A stretch of 64,000 nucleotides of DNA, taken from Ruegeria sp. THAF33 (lineage in GTDB: Bacteria > Pseudomonadota > Alphaproteobacteria > Rhodobacterales > Rhodobacteraceae). The notes below the pieces were generated by a model that worked only from the letters and a program-made list of their open reading frames with translations, ran no database searches and had not been told where the DNA came from. The stretch is from the NCBI RefSeq assembly GCF_009363615.1, contig NZ_CP045384.1:2726501-2790500 (forward strand), given 5' to 3'. Below, piece by piece: positions 27,628 to 36,651 of this stretch; the first letter of the stretch is position 1, and each line of letters begins with the position of its first letter. Made by a program: the position numbers and the translations under genes.

Positions 27628-27996
27628 ATGATCCAGATGCAGACCAATCTGGATGTCGCTGACAACTCCGGCGCTCGCCGAGTTCAGTGCATCAAGGTCC
27701 TGGGTGGTTCCAAGCGTAAATACGCCTCCGTCGGCGACATCATTGTCGTCTCGGTGAAGGAAGCCATCCCGCGCGGTCGCGTGAAGAAAGGTGACGTCCG
27801 CAAGGCCGTCGTCGTACGCACCGCCAAGGAAGTCCGTCGCGAAGACGGCACCGCGATCCGTTTCGATCGCAACGCCGCCGTCATCCTGAACAACAACAAC
27901 GAGCCGATCGGTACCCGTATCTTTGGCCCCGTTGTTCGTGAACTGCGCGGCAAGAACTTCATGAAAATCATCTCGCTGGCTCCGGAGGTGCTGTAA
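27628..27996 (+). CDS. rplN: 50S ribosomal protein L14
   Basis: 122 residues, beta-barrel protein at the subunit interface. It begins [37 protein letters not shown] and ends with the conserved [31 protein letters not shown]. It is spaced 2 bp from rplX. This gene starts the spc part of the ancestral superoperon. Confidence 0.98.
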   Translation: MIQMQTNLDVADNSGARRVQCIKVLGGSKRKYASVGDIIVVSVKEAIPRGRVKKGDVRKAVVVRTAKEVRREDGTAIRFDRNAAVILNNNNEPIGTRIFGPVVRELRGKNFMKIISLAPEVL

Positions 27997-27998
27997 TC

Positions 27999-28310
27999 AT
28001 GGCTGCTAAACTCCGCAAAGGCGACAAGGTCGTCGTGCTGGCCGGCAAGGACAAGGGCAAAGAGGGAACCATTTCCTCGGTTGACCCCAAAGCCGGAAAA
28101 GCTGTTGTTGATGGCATCAACATCGCCATCCGTCACACCCGCCAGTCGCAGAACTCGCAAGGTGGTCGTCTGCCTCAGGCAAACCCGATCGACCTGTCGA
28201 ACCTGGCACTGCTGGACAAGAACGGCAAAGCGACCCGCGTTGGCTTCCGCATGGAAGGTGACAAGAAGGTCCGCTTCGCCAAGACCACAGGGGACGTGAT
28301 CGATGCTTGA
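27999..28310 (+). CDS. rplX: 50S ribosomal protein L24
   Basis: 103 residues with an N-terminal KOW motif ([25 protein letters not shown]) that initiates 50S assembly on 23S rRNA. The 3' end overlaps rplE by 8 bases, which implies translational coupling. Length and sequence are normal. Confidence 0.98.
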   Translation: MAAKLRKGDKVVVLAGKDKGKEGTISSVDPKAGKAVVDGINIAIRHTRQSQNSQGGRLPQANPIDLSNLALLDKNGKATRVGFRMEGDKKVRFAKTTGDVIDA

Positions 28311-28863
28311 TAACGCAACCTACACCCCGCGTCTGAAAACTCAGTACGTTGAAACCATCCGTGCCGCTCTGAAAGAAGAGTTCGGTTACAAGAACGACAT
28401 GCAGCTGCCCAAGCTGGAGAAGATCGTTCTGAACATCGGTTGTGGTGCCGAGGCCGTCAAAGACTCGAAGAAAGCGAAAGCTGCGGTCGAGGATCTGACT
28501 GCGATTGCCGGTCAAAAGGCCGTTGCAACCAAGGCAAAGAAATCGATCGCGGGCTTCCGCGTCCGTGAAGACATGCCGCTGGGCGCGAAAGTGACCCTGC
28601 GTGGTGACCGGATGTACGAATTCTTGGATCGTCTGATCACCATCGCGCTGCCGCGCGTGCGTGACTTCCGCGGTGTAAAGCCTTCTTTCGATGGTCAGGG
28701 CAACTTTGCCATGGGCATGAAAGAGCACATCGTTTTCCCGGAAATCGATTTCGACAAGGTCGACGAGGTCTGGGGCATGGATATCGTAATTGCCACCACA
28801 GCGAAAACCGACGCTGAAGCAAAGGCACTGTTGAAAGCGTTCAACATGCCGTTCAACGCGTAA
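28303..28863 (+). CDS. rplE: 50S ribosomal protein L5
   Basis: 186 residues. L5 binds 5S rRNA in the central protuberance. Landmarks: [82 protein letters not shown] and the C-terminal [22 protein letters not shown]. It overlaps rplX and lies 19 bp before rpsN. Confidence 0.98.
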   Translation: MLDNATYTPRLKTQYVETIRAALKEEFGYKNDMQLPKLEKIVLNIGCGAEAVKDSKKAKAAVEDLTAIAGQKAVATKAKKSIAGFRVREDMPLGAKVTLRGDRMYEFLDRLITIALPRVRDFRGVKPSFDGQGNFAMGMKEHIVFPEIDFDKVDEVWGMDIVIATTAKTDAEAKALLKAFNMPFNA

Positions 28864-28882
28864 GCGCCGGGAGGATTGAGAC

Positions 28883-29188
28883 ATGGCTAAAAAAGCAATG
28901 ATCGAACGCGAAAAGAAGCGCGAACGCCTGGTGGCCAAATATGCCGCAAAGCGTGCCGAGCTGAAAGAAATCGCGAATGACGAAAGCAAGCCGATGGAAG
29001 AGCGCTTCAAAGCGCGTCTGAAACTGGCGAAGCTGCCGCGCAACAGCTCGGCCACTCGTCTGCACAACCGCTGTCAGCTGACAGGTCGTCCCCACGCTTA
29101 CTACCGTAAGCTGAAGGTCAGCCGTATCGCGCTGCGCGAGCTGGGTTCTGCTGGTCAGATCCCCGGCATGGTGAAATCGAGCTGGTAA
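28883..29188 (+). CDS. rpsN: 30S ribosomal protein S14 (zinc-free form)
   Basis: 101 residues, the long C-minus form without the CxxC zinc motif, as in most proteobacteria. It begins [27 protein letters not shown] and ends [51 protein letters not shown]. It sits in the head of the 30S subunit. GGGAGGA precedes the start. Confidence 0.98.
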   Translation: MAKKAMIEREKKRERLVAKYAAKRAELKEIANDESKPMEERFKARLKLAKLPRNSSATRLHNRCQLTGRPHAYYRKLKVSRIALRELGSAGQIPGMVKSSW

Positions 29189-29201
29189 GGGAGACATAGA
29201 T

Positions 29202-29594
29202 ATGAATGATCCTATCGGCGATATGCTCACCCGTATCCGCAACGCGCAAATGCGCGGCAAGTCCACCGTTTCCACCCCGGCTTCCAAGCTGCGCGGTTGG
29301 GTTCTGGACGTGCTGGCGGACGAAGGCTACATCCGTGGCTATGAAAAAACGACCGGTGAAAACGGTCATCCGGCCATCGAAATCAGCCTGAAGTACTACG
29401 AAGGCACCCCTGTCATTCGCGAACTGAAGCGGGTCTCGAAGCCCGGCCGTCGCGTATACATGGGCGTCAATGACATCCCGCAGGTCCGTCAGGGTCTGGG
29501 TGTGTCGATTGTCAGCACTCCGAAAGGTGTGATGTCGGACGCAAACGCTCGCTCCAACAATGTTGGCGGCGAAGTGCTCTGCACCGTCTTCTAA
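29202..29594 (+). CDS. rpsH: 30S ribosomal protein S8
   Basis: 130 residues. S8 nucleates the 30S central domain and in E. coli represses spc-operon translation. It begins [29 protein letters not shown] and ends [31 protein letters not shown], all canonical. No obvious S8-site mimic was identified around rplE, so autoregulation is only presumed. It ends 11 bp before rplF. Confidence 0.98.
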   Translation: MNDPIGDMLTRIRNAQMRGKSTVSTPASKLRGWVLDVLADEGYIRGYEKTTGENGHPAIEISLKYYEGTPVIRELKRVSKPGRRVYMGVNDIPQVRQGLGVSIVSTPKGVMSDANARSNNVGGEVLCTVF

Positions 29595-29605
29595 GGAGGT
29601 CTGCA

Positions 29606-30139
29606 ATGTCTCGTATTGGTAAAAAACCGGTCGAGCTGCCCAGCGGCGTTACCGCCACTGTGTCGGGTCAGACCATCGAAGTGAAAGGTCCGAAGGGCAC
29701 CCGCAGCTTTACCGCCACCGACGACGTAACGCTGTCGGTTGAAGACAACGTGGTCAAGATCGACCCCCGCGGCATGTCCAAACGTGCTCGCCAGCAATGG
29801 GGCATGAGCCGCACCATGGTTGCCAACCTGGTAACCGGTGTGACGACTGGCTTCAAAAAAGAGCTGGAGATCCAGGGTGTTGGTTACCGGGCTCAGATGC
29901 AGGGCAACACCCTGAAGCTGAACCTGGGCTACAGCCACGATGTTGATTTCACTGCTCCGGAAGGTGTCACCATCACCGCCCCGAAGCAGACCGAGATCGT
30001 TGTGGAAGGTATCGACCAGCAGCTGGTGGGCGAAACCGCGGCCAAAATCCGCGAATGGCGCCGCCCCGAGCCTTACAAAGGCAAAGGCATCCGCTACAAG
30101 GGCGAGTTCATCTTCCGCAAGGAAGGCAAGAAGAAGTAA
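29606..30139 (+). CDS. rplF: 50S ribosomal protein L6
   Basis: 177 residues in two similar domains near the sarcin-ricin loop and factor-binding site. It has [31 protein letters not shown] at the start and the C-terminal [33 protein letters not shown] precedes its ATG. Spacing to rplR is 11 bp. Confidence 0.98.
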   Translation: MSRIGKKPVELPSGVTATVSGQTIEVKGPKGTRSFTATDDVTLSVEDNVVKIDPRGMSKRARQQWGMSRTMVANLVTGVTTGFKKELEIQGVGYRAQMQGNTLKLNLGYSHDVDFTAPEGVTITAPKQTEIVVEGIDQQLVGETAAKIREWRRPEPYKGKGIRYKGEFIFRKEGKKK

Positions 30140-30150
30140 GGACGAACACA

Positions 30151-30510
30151 ATGGCAAACAGCAAAAGAACCCTGTTTCTGAAGCGCCGCCTGCGCGTTCG
30201 GAACAAACTTCGCAAGGTCAACGCGGGTCGTCCGCGTCTGTCCGTACACCGTTCGAACAAGAACATCTCTGTTCAGTTGATAGACGACGTACGTGGCGTG
30301 ACCCTGGCCTCGGCCTCGACCCTGGAAAAGGATCTGGGCGTTGTTGGCAAAAACAACATCGATGCGGCGACCAAAGTCGGCGCGGCCATTGCAGAGCGTG
30401 CCAAGAAGGCAGGCGTCGAAGAGGCCTATTTCGATCGTGGTGGCTTCCTGTTCCACGGCAAGGTGAAGGCTCTGGCCGACGCTGCGCGTGAAGGTGGTCT
30501 GAAGATCTAA
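30151..30510 (+). CDS. rplR: 50S ribosomal protein L18
   Basis: 119 residues, 5S rRNA-binding protein that partners L5. Canonical segments: [39 protein letters not shown] and the C-terminal [38 protein letters not shown] 30151 is chosen; the longer frame overlaps rplF. The following 116-bp gap before rpsE is unusually long for this pair. Confidence 0.98.
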   Translation: MANSKRTLFLKRRLRVRNKLRKVNAGRPRLSVHRSNKNISVQLIDDVRGVTLASASTLEKDLGVVGKNNIDAATKVGAAIAERAKKAGVEEAYFDRGGFLFHGKVKALADAAREGGLKI

Positions 30511-30626
30511 GACCTGCGGGCGGGTTTCGATCCGCCCCGATGATCCGGGGGCCTCGGCACTAGTCGGGGCTCACTTGGATTGAACAAACGGCGCCGAGAG
30601 CGCCTCTAGAGAAAAGGGATGCCAAG

Positions 30627-31196
30627 ATGGCAGAACGTGAAAACCGTCGGGGCCGTGGCCGCGACCGTGACGAAGCACCGGAATTTGCAGATCGCCTGGT
30701 TGCGATCAACCGTGTGTCGAAAACCGTAAAAGGTGGTAAGCGCTTTGGCTTCGCCGCTCTGGTGGTTGTCGGCGATCAGAAAGGCCGCGTCGGCTTTGGT
30801 AAAGGTAAAGCGAAAGAAGTACCTGAAGCCATCCGTAAGGCGACCGAACAAGCCAAGCGTCAGATGATCCGCGTGCAACTGCGCGAAGGTCGTACCCTGC
30901 ACCACGATATCGAAGGCCGTCACGGCGCTGGTAAAGTGGTTATGCGTACCGCACCTGAAGGTACCGGTATCATCGCCGGTGGTCCGATGCGTGCCGTGTT
31001 CGAAATGCTGGGCGTCAAGGACGTTGTGTCCAAGTCGCTGGGCTCGCAGAACCCGTACAACATGATCCGCGCCACCATCAACGGCCTGCAAAAAGAGCAG
31101 AGCCCGCGTTCGGTTGCCGCACGTCGTGGCAAAAAGGTTGCCGACATCCTGCCCAAGCGGGACGAAGCACCGGCTGCTGCTGAAGCAGAAGCATAA
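30627..31196 (+). CDS. rpsE: 30S ribosomal protein S5
   Basis: 189 residues. S5 acts in decoding accuracy and the mRNA entry channel. It shows the dsRNA-binding-like N-domain ([53 protein letters not shown]) and the C-domain with [26 protein letters not shown] short Ala-Glu-rich tail ends it. Separated from rplR by 116 bp with GC-rich hairpin potential; rpmD follows after 12 bp. Confidence 0.98.
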   Translation: MAERENRRGRGRDRDEAPEFADRLVAINRVSKTVKGGKRFGFAALVVVGDQKGRVGFGKGKAKEVPEAIRKATEQAKRQMIRVQLREGRTLHHDIEGRHGAGKVVMRTAPEGTGIIAGGPMRAVFEMLGVKDVVSKSLGSQNPYNMIRATINGLQKEQSPRSVAARRGKKVADILPKRDEAPAAAEAEA

Positions 31197-31208
31197 GGAG
31201 AGCGACCC

Positions 31209-31397
31209 ATGGCAAAAACCATCGTCGTCAAGCAGATCGGTTCCCCGATCCGCCGCCCCGCCGAACAGCGCGCAACTCTGATCGGTCTGGGCCTGAACAA
31301 GATGCACAAAACCCGTGAACTGGAAGACACTCCTTCGGTCCGCGGCATGATCCGCAAGATCCCGCATCTGGTAGAGATCGTCGAAGAGCGCGGCTAA
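31209..31397 (+). CDS. rpmD: 50S ribosomal protein L30
   Basis: 62 residues. The canonical start is [46 protein letters not shown]. In most proteobacteria rplO, secY, adk, rpsM, rpsK, rpoA and rplQ follow. Here a strong terminator comes 25 bp after the stop and none of these genes is in the window, so the spc operon is cut at this point too. Confidence 0.98.
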   Translation: MAKTIVVKQIGSPIRRPAEQRATLIGLGLNKMHKTRELEDTPSVRGMIRKIPHLVEIVEERG

Positions 31398-31422
31398 TCG
31401 CTAAATCTTCGCAGAGTTCGAA

Positions 31423-31453
31423 ACGCCCCTGATATTTTTCAGGGGCGTTTTTT
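31423..31453 (+). terminator. Strong terminator after rpmD
   Basis: Perfect 10-bp stem ACGCCCCTGA / TCAGGGGCGT with a 6-base loop, followed by six T residues. It ends the rpmC-rpmD transcript. Confidence 0.92.
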
Positions 31454-31514
31454 CTTGCGTTTAACTGCGTCTGACGTATCGTTTTGATCCATTTTGATTA
31501 AAGAGTGAGAAAAG

Positions 31515-31898
31515 ATGAAACTGTTCCTATCCGCGCTTTGCGCGACGGCCATTGGTGTCTCAGCGCACGCAGCCTGCCCTAACAAGGCTCCAAAACTTTC
31601 GAAAAGCTATTTCTCAGACGGCGACCAGAAAGTGAATGCAGCCTGGCTCCAAAACAACCTTGCGGGACGCAAAGTCGTTTACACTGGCAAAGACACAGAA
31701 ACATATTTTTCCGACGGAACCTATTCCTACAAAAGGGATGGCCAAACATGGAAAGCAAACTCATACAAATTCTATGACAACGGGATGCGTTGCATTGGAT
31801 ACCAAAACCCCCGGTTTGATCTTTACGTCGTGAACAACGGCAAACTGATTCTGGTTAATGAACAAAAAGAGCGATACGAGGGGAAGATTAGGAAATAG
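31515..31898 (+). CDS. Secreted hypothetical protein, AT-rich
   Basis: 127 residues with a signal peptide (MKLFLSALCATAIGVSAHA, cleaved before ACPNKAP). The mature protein has two cysteines (ACPN and MRCIGY), Tyr/Lys-rich strands (AGRKVVYTGKDTETYFSDGTYSYKRDGQTWKANSYKFYDNGMRC), and a basic end. It resembles small periplasmic proteins with a lipocalin-like or beta-sandwich fold, but I recognise no family. Composition is more AT-rich than the ribosomal genes beside it, suggesting later arrival in the region where rplO would normally be found. Confidence 0.65.
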   Translation: MKLFLSALCATAIGVSAHAACPNKAPKLSKSYFSDGDQKVNAAWLQNNLAGRKVVYTGKDTETYFSDGTYSYKRDGQTWKANSYKFYDNGMRCIGYQNPRFDLYVVNNGKLILVNEQKERYEGKIRK

Positions 31899-32207
31899 TC
31901 GGTTTTTAGGGCATTTCGTACAGGTTTATCGCAAGGTGTTAGCACTGCCACACGGCCTGCGTTCAATAGGAGAAGCGCCGTTACAGCAGTTTCTGAGTGC
32001 TTCTGACGCAAGTACATAATATTCCGAATGTCTTGCGCGATCCGTAATGCGTTGGGATCAACCTTTGTCATACCGAAAACGCATAACGGCTAGACCGAAA
32101 CCTATATTGTTAGCGATAACCATCAGCCCTATCTCAGCCTTGTCCAAACAAGGAACACAAAAGGTGACGTCAGGGAATTCGCCCTGATTTGAGAAAGGAA
32201 CACAGAA
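31899..32207. other. Non-coding stretch upstream of the DUF1127 gene
   Basis: No convincing gene. An open minus-strand frame at 31823-32071 starts plausibly (MTKVDPNALRIAQDIRNIMY) but then overlaps the secreted protein gene antisense and loses protein-like composition. A TCAGGG / CCCTGA hairpin lies near 32167, in the presumed DUF1127 leader. Confidence 0.4.
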
Positions 32208-32420
32208 ATGACAACCGCAACACTGACAAATACCGGCTTCAACTTCGGCACCCGGATCATGGACATGATCGAACGGATCAAAACCGCACGCAAACGGGCC
32301 GCTGAATATCAGCGCACATACCGCGAACTGCAGAGCCTGACCAACCGCGAACTGGATGACATCGGCATCCGCCGCTGCGACATCGCAGATATTGCGCACA
32401 AACATGTTTACTGCTCTTGA
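32208..32420 (+). CDS. DUF1127 small Arg-rich protein
   Basis: 70 residues. The C-terminal half has the DUF1127 pattern: RTYRELQSLTNRELDDIGIRRCDIADIAHKHV, with the helix-turn NRELDDIGIxRxDI motif. Members in alphaproteobacteria affect RNA turnover, phosphate and carbon physiology, and some work with sRNAs. GAAAGGA stands before the ATG and a textbook terminator follows, so it is a stand-alone gene likely to be strongly expressed. Confidence 0.9.
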   Translation: MTTATLTNTGFNFGTRIMDMIERIKTARKRAAEYQRTYRELQSLTNRELDDIGIRRCDIADIAHKHVYCS

Positions 32421-32443
32421 TCGCGGATAATCCGCAGAAATAC

Positions 32444-32471
32444 AAAAAGGCGCCGAATGGCGCCTTTTTTT
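32444..32471 (+). terminator. Terminator after the DUF1127 gene
   Basis: Stem AAAAAGGCGCC / GGCGCCTTTTT with loop GAAT, ending in a run of seven T. The A and T tracts on both sides make it potentially bidirectional. Confidence 0.92.
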
Positions 32472-32635
32472 GTATCACGCGTTGGCTCACAGCACGACCA
32501 GTAAACGCGTAACAGCAGGATAGGCCCACTGAAGATCACAATGCCGCTGTACGGAGCTAAAATCCGGCTCTACGGCGCTTTCCAACCGTGGGCTCCCGCA
32601 ACATACGTTTCCCTGACCCCTGGCCTTCTGACGCC

Positions 32636-33316
32636 CTACCCCAAAGACCGCCTGCGGCAGAGTGGTTCAGACTCCACTGCAATCCGCTGTTTGAGCTTGA
32701 TATGGCCAAGAACCTCTCGAAACGCACGGTGCTTGGGTTTGCCTTCCAGATAATCCGCCAGTTTTAGCAGGTTGATTGGGTGCTTCTCAACAAGCACTTC
32801 GATCCGCTGCACGGCGTCGTCCAAAATATAATGATCGATGAACTGGCAAGCCACCTGCGTCGGGGTCAGCAGGCAATAGTCCTGAGCGCGCTTGTCTGTG
32901 TAGCGCGTAATGTCAAAGGGCGACGCGCCGAGGGCGTGGAACTTTGGAATATGTACACGCATGTCGGCTTTCACATGCTCCAGCACCGTACCGGAAATCT
33001 GTCGAAACCCCAGCGGACCAAGCTTGGTGACAACATGCTTACGCATCGCCGGAGAGATCATGTCCACATCCGCCCGATCGTATTTCAGATCATCGAATAC
33101 CGACAAGAGCCCCAGCTTTTCATCTGCTATCTGGAAATACGGCTCACCGTTAAACGCGCGCATCTTCTCCAGCACCTGCTCACGTTCAGCTGATGGATCA
33201 GAGACGAAAGCGACCTCGTCGGTTTGATCCGCCGAGGTCGCGAAACCACCTAGCAAGCGTCGTAGCAGGGTGTGCTGCTTTTTTCCATGCTGCGGTGTGT
33301 TCTTTGAGTCAGCCAT
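32636..33316 (-). CDS. Conserved-looking hypothetical protein, function unknown
   Basis: 226 residues from ATG 33316 (238 from an earlier start at 33352). It is soluble and charged, with a basic N-terminus (GKKQHTLLRRLLGGF) and alternating helices: EREQVLEKMRAFNGEPYFQIADEKLGLLSVFDDLKYDRADVDMISPAMRKHVVTKLGPLGF, then VHIPKFHALGASPFDITRYTDKRAQDYCLLTPTQVACQFIDHYILDDAVQRIEVLVEKHPINLLKLADYL. No signal peptide, membrane segment or known motif is seen. It follows yceI in the same direction by 38 bp and may share its transcript. I do not recognise it. Confidence 0.65.
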   Translation of the reverse strand: MADSKNTPQHGKKQHTLLRRLLGGFATSADQTDEVAFVSDPSAEREQVLEKMRAFNGEPYFQIADEKLGLLSVFDDLKYDRADVDMISPAMRKHVVTKLGPLGFRQISGTVLEHVKADMRVHIPKFHALGASPFDITRYTDKRAQDYCLLTPTQVACQFIDHYILDDAVQRIEVLVEKHPINLLKLADYLEGKPKHRAFREVLGHIKLKQRIAVESEPLCRRRSLG

Positions 33317-33354
33317 AGCATTCAATGTAGCGCCAGCGGGCTGACTTACCATTC

Positions 33355-33936
33355 TTACCCGTCAGCCTTCATCTCGGTGTCGATGAGGATGGTGATCGGC
33401 CCGGTCGAGAATGGTCCGACGCCAAACTCCGTATGGTCAATCTCAGCTTCTGCCGAGAACGCCACCCAGTCGCCTTGATAGTATTCAATGGCACCGCCCA
33501 GCGGATGCGGGCCTTGGTGAGTCAGCGTGGCTTTCAGAGTTACGGGTTTGGTTACACCATGAATGGTGAGGTCGCCGGTCACATCCGCCGTGGTGTCGCC
33601 CGTCCGTTCAATTCCCGTGCTGACGAAAGTGATTTCCGGATAGGTTTCGACCTCGAGAAAATCCGCCGACTTAAGGTGATCGTCCAAAGGCCCAAACCCC
33701 GAGGACAAGCTGTTAGTGTCGATCGTCACGTTCAGTGTCGATGCCTCTACATCATCAGCGTTCAGATCCAGCACACCTTCGACTTTGGTGAATTCGCCAT
33801 GCTGGGTGGACACGCCTGCATGGCTCCAGCTGAAGCGGACTTCTGTATGCCCCTGGTCAGTCTTGTAGGTCTGCGCAAAGGCAGGTGCCACGGCAACGGT
33901 CAGGGCGGCGGCAGCGATCATAGAGTAAAAGCTCAT
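33355..33936 (-). CDS. YceI-family periplasmic lipid-binding-type protein
   Basis: 193 residues with a signal peptide ending AVAPAFAQ. The mature part is a YceI lipocalin-like barrel: YKTDQGHTEVRFSWSHAGVSTQHGEFTKVEGVLDLNADDVEASTLNVTIDTNSL, HLKSADFLEVETYPEITFVST, DVTGDLTIHGVTKPVTLKATL. The family binds polyisoprenoid or amphiphilic ligands in the periplasm and is often stress-induced. It is divergent from a MarR regulator with a palindrome between them, so MarR control is likely. Confidence 0.92.
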   Translation of the reverse strand: MSFYSMIAAAALTVAVAPAFAQTYKTDQGHTEVRFSWSHAGVSTQHGEFTKVEGVLDLNADDVEASTLNVTIDTNSLSSGFGPLDDHLKSADFLEVETYPEITFVSTGIERTGDTTADVTGDLTIHGVTKPVTLKATLTHQGPHPLGGAIEYYQGDWVAFSAEAEIDHTEFGVGPFSTGPITILIDTEMKADG

Positions 33937-33969
33937 GGCTAAGTTCCTTTCATCCGGTAGGGGCTGGAT

Positions 33970-33991
33970 ATTAGTTGAATTTTCATCTAAT
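33970..33991. promoter_or_regulatory. Operator-like palindrome between yceI and marR
   Basis: ATTAGTTGAA (33970-33979) and TTCATCTAAT (33982-33991) form an inverted repeat with nine of ten pairs and a 2-base centre. Its size and AT-rich form suit a MarR dimer controlling both divergent genes. Confidence 0.5.
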
Positions 33992-34037
33992 TGAACACGC
34001 TAGAAACCGCAATCTGAATCTAGGAGAACACGAAGTT

Positions 34038-34475
34038 GTGAAGAGTGATCTGCCAACATCACTGGAAACCGACATCTGGGTTGCAATGAACCGGACGACA
34101 CGGCTCATCCAGTTTGAAATCAGTGCCGCCCTGAAAGACGCTGGCCTGCCGCCTTTGAAATGGTACGATATCCTTTGGTCCCTCGAGCGGCACGGCGGCC
34201 AACTGCGTCCCTACGAGCTGGCTCAGGACACCATATTCGAGCAATCGAACCTGTCCCATTTGAGCAGGCGCCTGGTTGCAGAAGGGCTGATCACATATGT
34301 GTCCTTTGACGGTGACCGGCGGGGTAAAGTCCTGAAGATCACCGACAAGGGGAAAGAGCTGCGAAAACGTATGTGGGAAATCTACGGCCCCTTGCTGCAC
34401 GAAAAGATGCGCGCCTTTGGCAAGTCGGATGGCTGGCAGGCCTTCATCGAAACCGCGCGCAAGCAAGCTGAATAG
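34038..34475 (+). CDS. MarR-family transcriptional regulator
   Basis: 145 residues from GTG 34038, which follows AGGAG; a TTG at 33975 would run through the operator and is less likely. The winged helix is clear: LPPLKWYDILWSLERHGGQLRPYELAQDTIFEQSNLSHLSRRLVAEGLITYVSFDGDRRGKVLKITDKGKEL, where the DRRGKVLKIT segment is the wing. It is divergent from yceI across a palindrome, so it probably represses itself and yceI in response to a small ligand. Confidence 0.88.
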   Translation: MKSDLPTSLETDIWVAMNRTTRLIQFEISAALKDAGLPPLKWYDILWSLERHGGQLRPYELAQDTIFEQSNLSHLSRRLVAEGLITYVSFDGDRRGKVLKITDKGKELRKRMWEIYGPLLHEKMRAFGKSDGWQAFIETARKQAE

Positions 34476-34513
34476 GAAGCCGTCCGGGGCAACGAGCAAA
34501 CGACGTGTGCCAA

Positions 34514-34541
34514 ACAAAAAACCCCCGCTTGCGCGGGGGTT
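34514..34541 (-). terminator. Terminator after rplW
   Basis: Minus-strand stem AACCCCCGC / GCGGGGGTT with a 4-base loop, followed by TTTTTTG. It ends the rpsJ-rplC-rplD-rplW transcript at the point where rplB would normally follow. Confidence 0.92.
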
Positions 34542-34566
34542 CTGATTGTCCAAGTGACGGGTCCGA

Positions 34567-34863
34567 TCAGAGACCGGTGGCCACGTCGATGGTGTTCCCC
34601 TCTTCCAGGGTCACATAGGCCTTCTTGACGTCTTTCCGCTTGCCCAGCTGGCCGCGGAACCGCTTGACCTTGCCTTTGGTCACGGTGGTGTTCACCGCTT
34701 TGACCTTCACGCCAAACAGCGCCTCAACGGCCTCTTTGATCTGCGGCTTGTTGCTGTCGATCGCCACTTCAAAGACAACCGCGCCGTTTTCGGACGCCAT
34801 GGTCGACTTTTCAGTGATGATCGGCTTGCGGATCACGTCGTAGTGTTCTGCCTTCGCGCTCAT
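34567..34863 (-). CDS. rplW: 50S ribosomal protein L23
   Basis: 98 residues. L23 sits at the tunnel exit and docks trigger factor and SRP. It has the start [54 protein letters not shown] and [25 protein letters not shown]. Its ATG overlaps the rplD stop (ATGA). It is the last gene before a strong terminator; the normal next gene, rplB, is 12 kb away on the opposite strand. Confidence 0.98.
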   Translation of the reverse strand: MSAKAEHYDVIRKPIITEKSTMASENGAVVFEVAIDSNKPQIKEAVEALFGVKVKAVNTTVTKGKVKRFRGQLGKRKDVKKAYVTLEEGNTIDVATGL

Positions 34864-35477
34864 TTCAGTCGAGCCTCCAGTGCTTCGACAGCCGCTTTGG
34901 TGAGCACCAGGGTGTCACGCTTGAGGATGTCATAAACGTTTGCACCCATCGACGGCAGGATATCCAGACCTTCGATGTTGCGCGACGCCTTCAGGAAACC
35001 TTCGTTCACGGTCGCACCGTCGATGACCAGAGCGCGTTTCCAGCCCAGGTTTGCAACCTGTTTGGCCAGAGCGGCGGTCTTGCCTTCGGCTTCGGCGCTC
35101 TCGATCACAACCAGTTCACCTGCTTTGGCTTTTGCCGACAGAGCGTGGCGCAGGCCAAGCTTGCGGAACTTCTTCGGCAGGTCGTGGCCGTGCGAACGAG
35201 GGGTCGGGCCCTTGTAGATGCCACCCTTGCGGAAGATCGGCGCGTTGCGGTCACCATGGCGTGCGCCACCGGTGCCCTTCTGGCGATAGATCTTCTTGGT
35301 CGAGTAGCTGGTTTCCGAGCGGGTCTTGACCTTGTGGGTGCCGGCCTGCGCGTTGTTGCGCTGCCAACGGACCACACGGTGCAGGATGTCTGCACGCGGC
35401 TCGAGACCGAACAGATCGGCGTTCAGCTCGATGTCGCCGGCTTTGCCGCCGTCCAGTTTGATTACATCAAGTTTCAT
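34860..35477 (-). CDS. rplD: 50S ribosomal protein L4
   Basis: 205 residues. L4 lines the exit tunnel with a loop ([30 protein letters not shown]) that is intact, with no macrolide-type changes evident. In E. coli L4 also represses the S10 operon by attenuation and translational block. It overlaps rplC and rplW by four bases each, so translation is coupled through all three. Confidence 0.98.
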   Translation of the reverse strand: MKLDVIKLDGGKAGDIELNADLFGLEPRADILHRVVRWQRNNAQAGTHKVKTRSETSYSTKKIYRQKGTGGARHGDRNAPIFRKGGIYKGPTPRSHGHDLPKKFRKLGLRHALSAKAKAGELVVIESAEAEGKTAALAKQVANLGWKRALVIDGATVNEGFLKASRNIEGLDILPSMGANVYDILKRDTLVLTKAAVEALEARLK

Positions 35478-36199
35478 GCTTCACCACCTTCCGCGGGAGC
35501 TTCTTCCGCAGGTGCATCAGATGCAGCCGATTTCACAGCAGCCGGGAAAGGCAGGCCTTCCGGTGCTTTCTTCTTCACGGCGTCCTTGACGGTGACCCAG
35601 CCCGATTTCGGTCCGGGAACGGCGCCTTTGATGAAGACCAGACCACGCTCGGCGTCGGTTTTGACGACTTCCAGGTTCTGGGTCGTTACACGGGCAGCAC
35701 CCATGTGACCGGCCATCTTCTTGCCTTTGAACACCTTGCCCGGGTCCTGACACTGACCGGTCGAACCGTGCGAACGGTGGCTGATCGAAACACCGTGCGA
35801 GGCGCGCAGACCACCGAAGTTGTGGCGCTTCATCGCACCGGCAAAGCCTTTACCGATCGAGGTGCCCGAAACGTCAACCTTCTGACCTTCCAGGAAGTGT
35901 TCTGCCGAAATCTCGGCACCCACTTCGATCAGGCCATCTTCGGAGACGCGGAACTCGGCCAGCTTACGCTTGGGCTCGACCTTGGCAGCGGCATAGTGAC
36001 CGCGCATGGCTTTCGAGGTGCGTTTTGCCTTGGCAGCACCGGCGCCCAGCTGAACGGCAGTGTAGCCATCTTTGTCAGCGGTCCGCTGTGCAACGACCTG
36101 CAGGTTGTCCAAGTGAAGAACGGTCACAGGGATCTGCTTGCCGTCTTCCATGAACAGGCGGGTCATGCCAACTTTTTTTGCGATAATACCAGAGCGCAT
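35474..36199 (-). CDS. rplC: 50S ribosomal protein L3
   Basis: 241 residues. It has the N-terminal [28 protein letters not shown] and the central methylation-loop region [43 protein letters not shown]-terminal Pro-Ala-Glu-rich extension ([17 protein letters not shown]) makes it longer than the E. coli protein, as in related alphaproteobacteria. ATG 36199 has GGAGG eight bases upstream; an ATG at 36205 is too close to that site. Confidence 0.97.
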   Translation of the reverse strand: MRSGIIAKKVGMTRLFMEDGKQIPVTVLHLDNLQVVAQRTADKDGYTAVQLGAGAAKAKRTSKAMRGHYAAAKVEPKRKLAEFRVSEDGLIEVGAEISAEHFLEGQKVDVSGTSIGKGFAGAMKRHNFGGLRASHGVSISHRSHGSTGQCQDPGKVFKGKKMAGHMGAARVTTQNLEVVKTDAERGLVFIKGAVPGPKSGWVTVKDAVKKKAPEGLPFPAAVKSAASDAPAEEAPAEGGEA

Positions 36200-36214
36200 T
36201 CTCATACCCTCCGA

Positions 36215-36529
36215 TTACGACTGCAACTTGATCTCGACGTCCACACCAGCAGCGAGGTCGAGCTTCATCAGCGCGTCAACGGTCTGGGGGGTCGGATCAA
36301 CGATGTCGAGAAGACGCTTGTGCGTGCGGATCTCGAACTGGTCGCGGGATTTCTTGTCAACGTGAGGGCCACGGAGAACCGTGAACTTCTCGATCTTGTT
36401 CGGCAGCGGGATCGGTCCGCGCACGTTCGCGCCGGTCCGCTTGGCAGTGTTGACGATCTCTTGCGTGCTGGCATCCAGAACGCGATAGTCAAATGCCTTC
36501 AGCCGAATACGGATGTTTTGGCTTTGCAT
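36215..36529 (-). CDS. rpsJ: 30S ribosomal protein S10 (NusE)
   Basis: 104 residues. S10 is both a 30S head protein and NusE, the antitermination partner of NusB. Canonical: [69 protein letters not shown]. It is the first gene of the S10-operon front fragment, with a promoter and hairpin leader upstream. It normally follows tuf, but here an amidohydrolase gene stands between. Confidence 0.98.
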   Translation of the reverse strand: MQSQNIRIRLKAFDYRVLDASTQEIVNTAKRTGANVRGPIPLPNKIEKFTVLRGPHVDKKSRDQFEIRTHKRLLDIVDPTPQTVDALMKLDLAAGVDVEIKLQS

Positions 36530-36603
36530 ATTAACAGCCTTTTATTCAGGCGTTGGAGTTGAGAGGAGGACAGACGCGCATCGCCAACCCTCATCGAACC
36601 CAA

Positions 36604-36625
36604 AAGGCGGGAATCACCCCGCCTT
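36604..36625 (-). promoter_or_regulatory. Terminator-like hairpin in the rpsJ leader
   Basis: Minus-strand stem AAGGCGGG / CCCGCCTT with loop GTGATT, followed by TTGGG, lying between the likely rpsJ promoter and its start codon. It may be an attenuator of the S10 operon (compare L4 attenuation in E. coli) or the terminator of the amidohydrolase transcript. Confidence 0.45.
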
Positions 36626-36651
36626 GATGTTCTTATTGAGAACCCGCGCGT

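Noticed and set aside
31823..32071. Minus-strand frame starting MTKVDPNALRIAQDI
   Set aside because: Runs antisense into the secreted protein gene and becomes low quality after about 45 residues.
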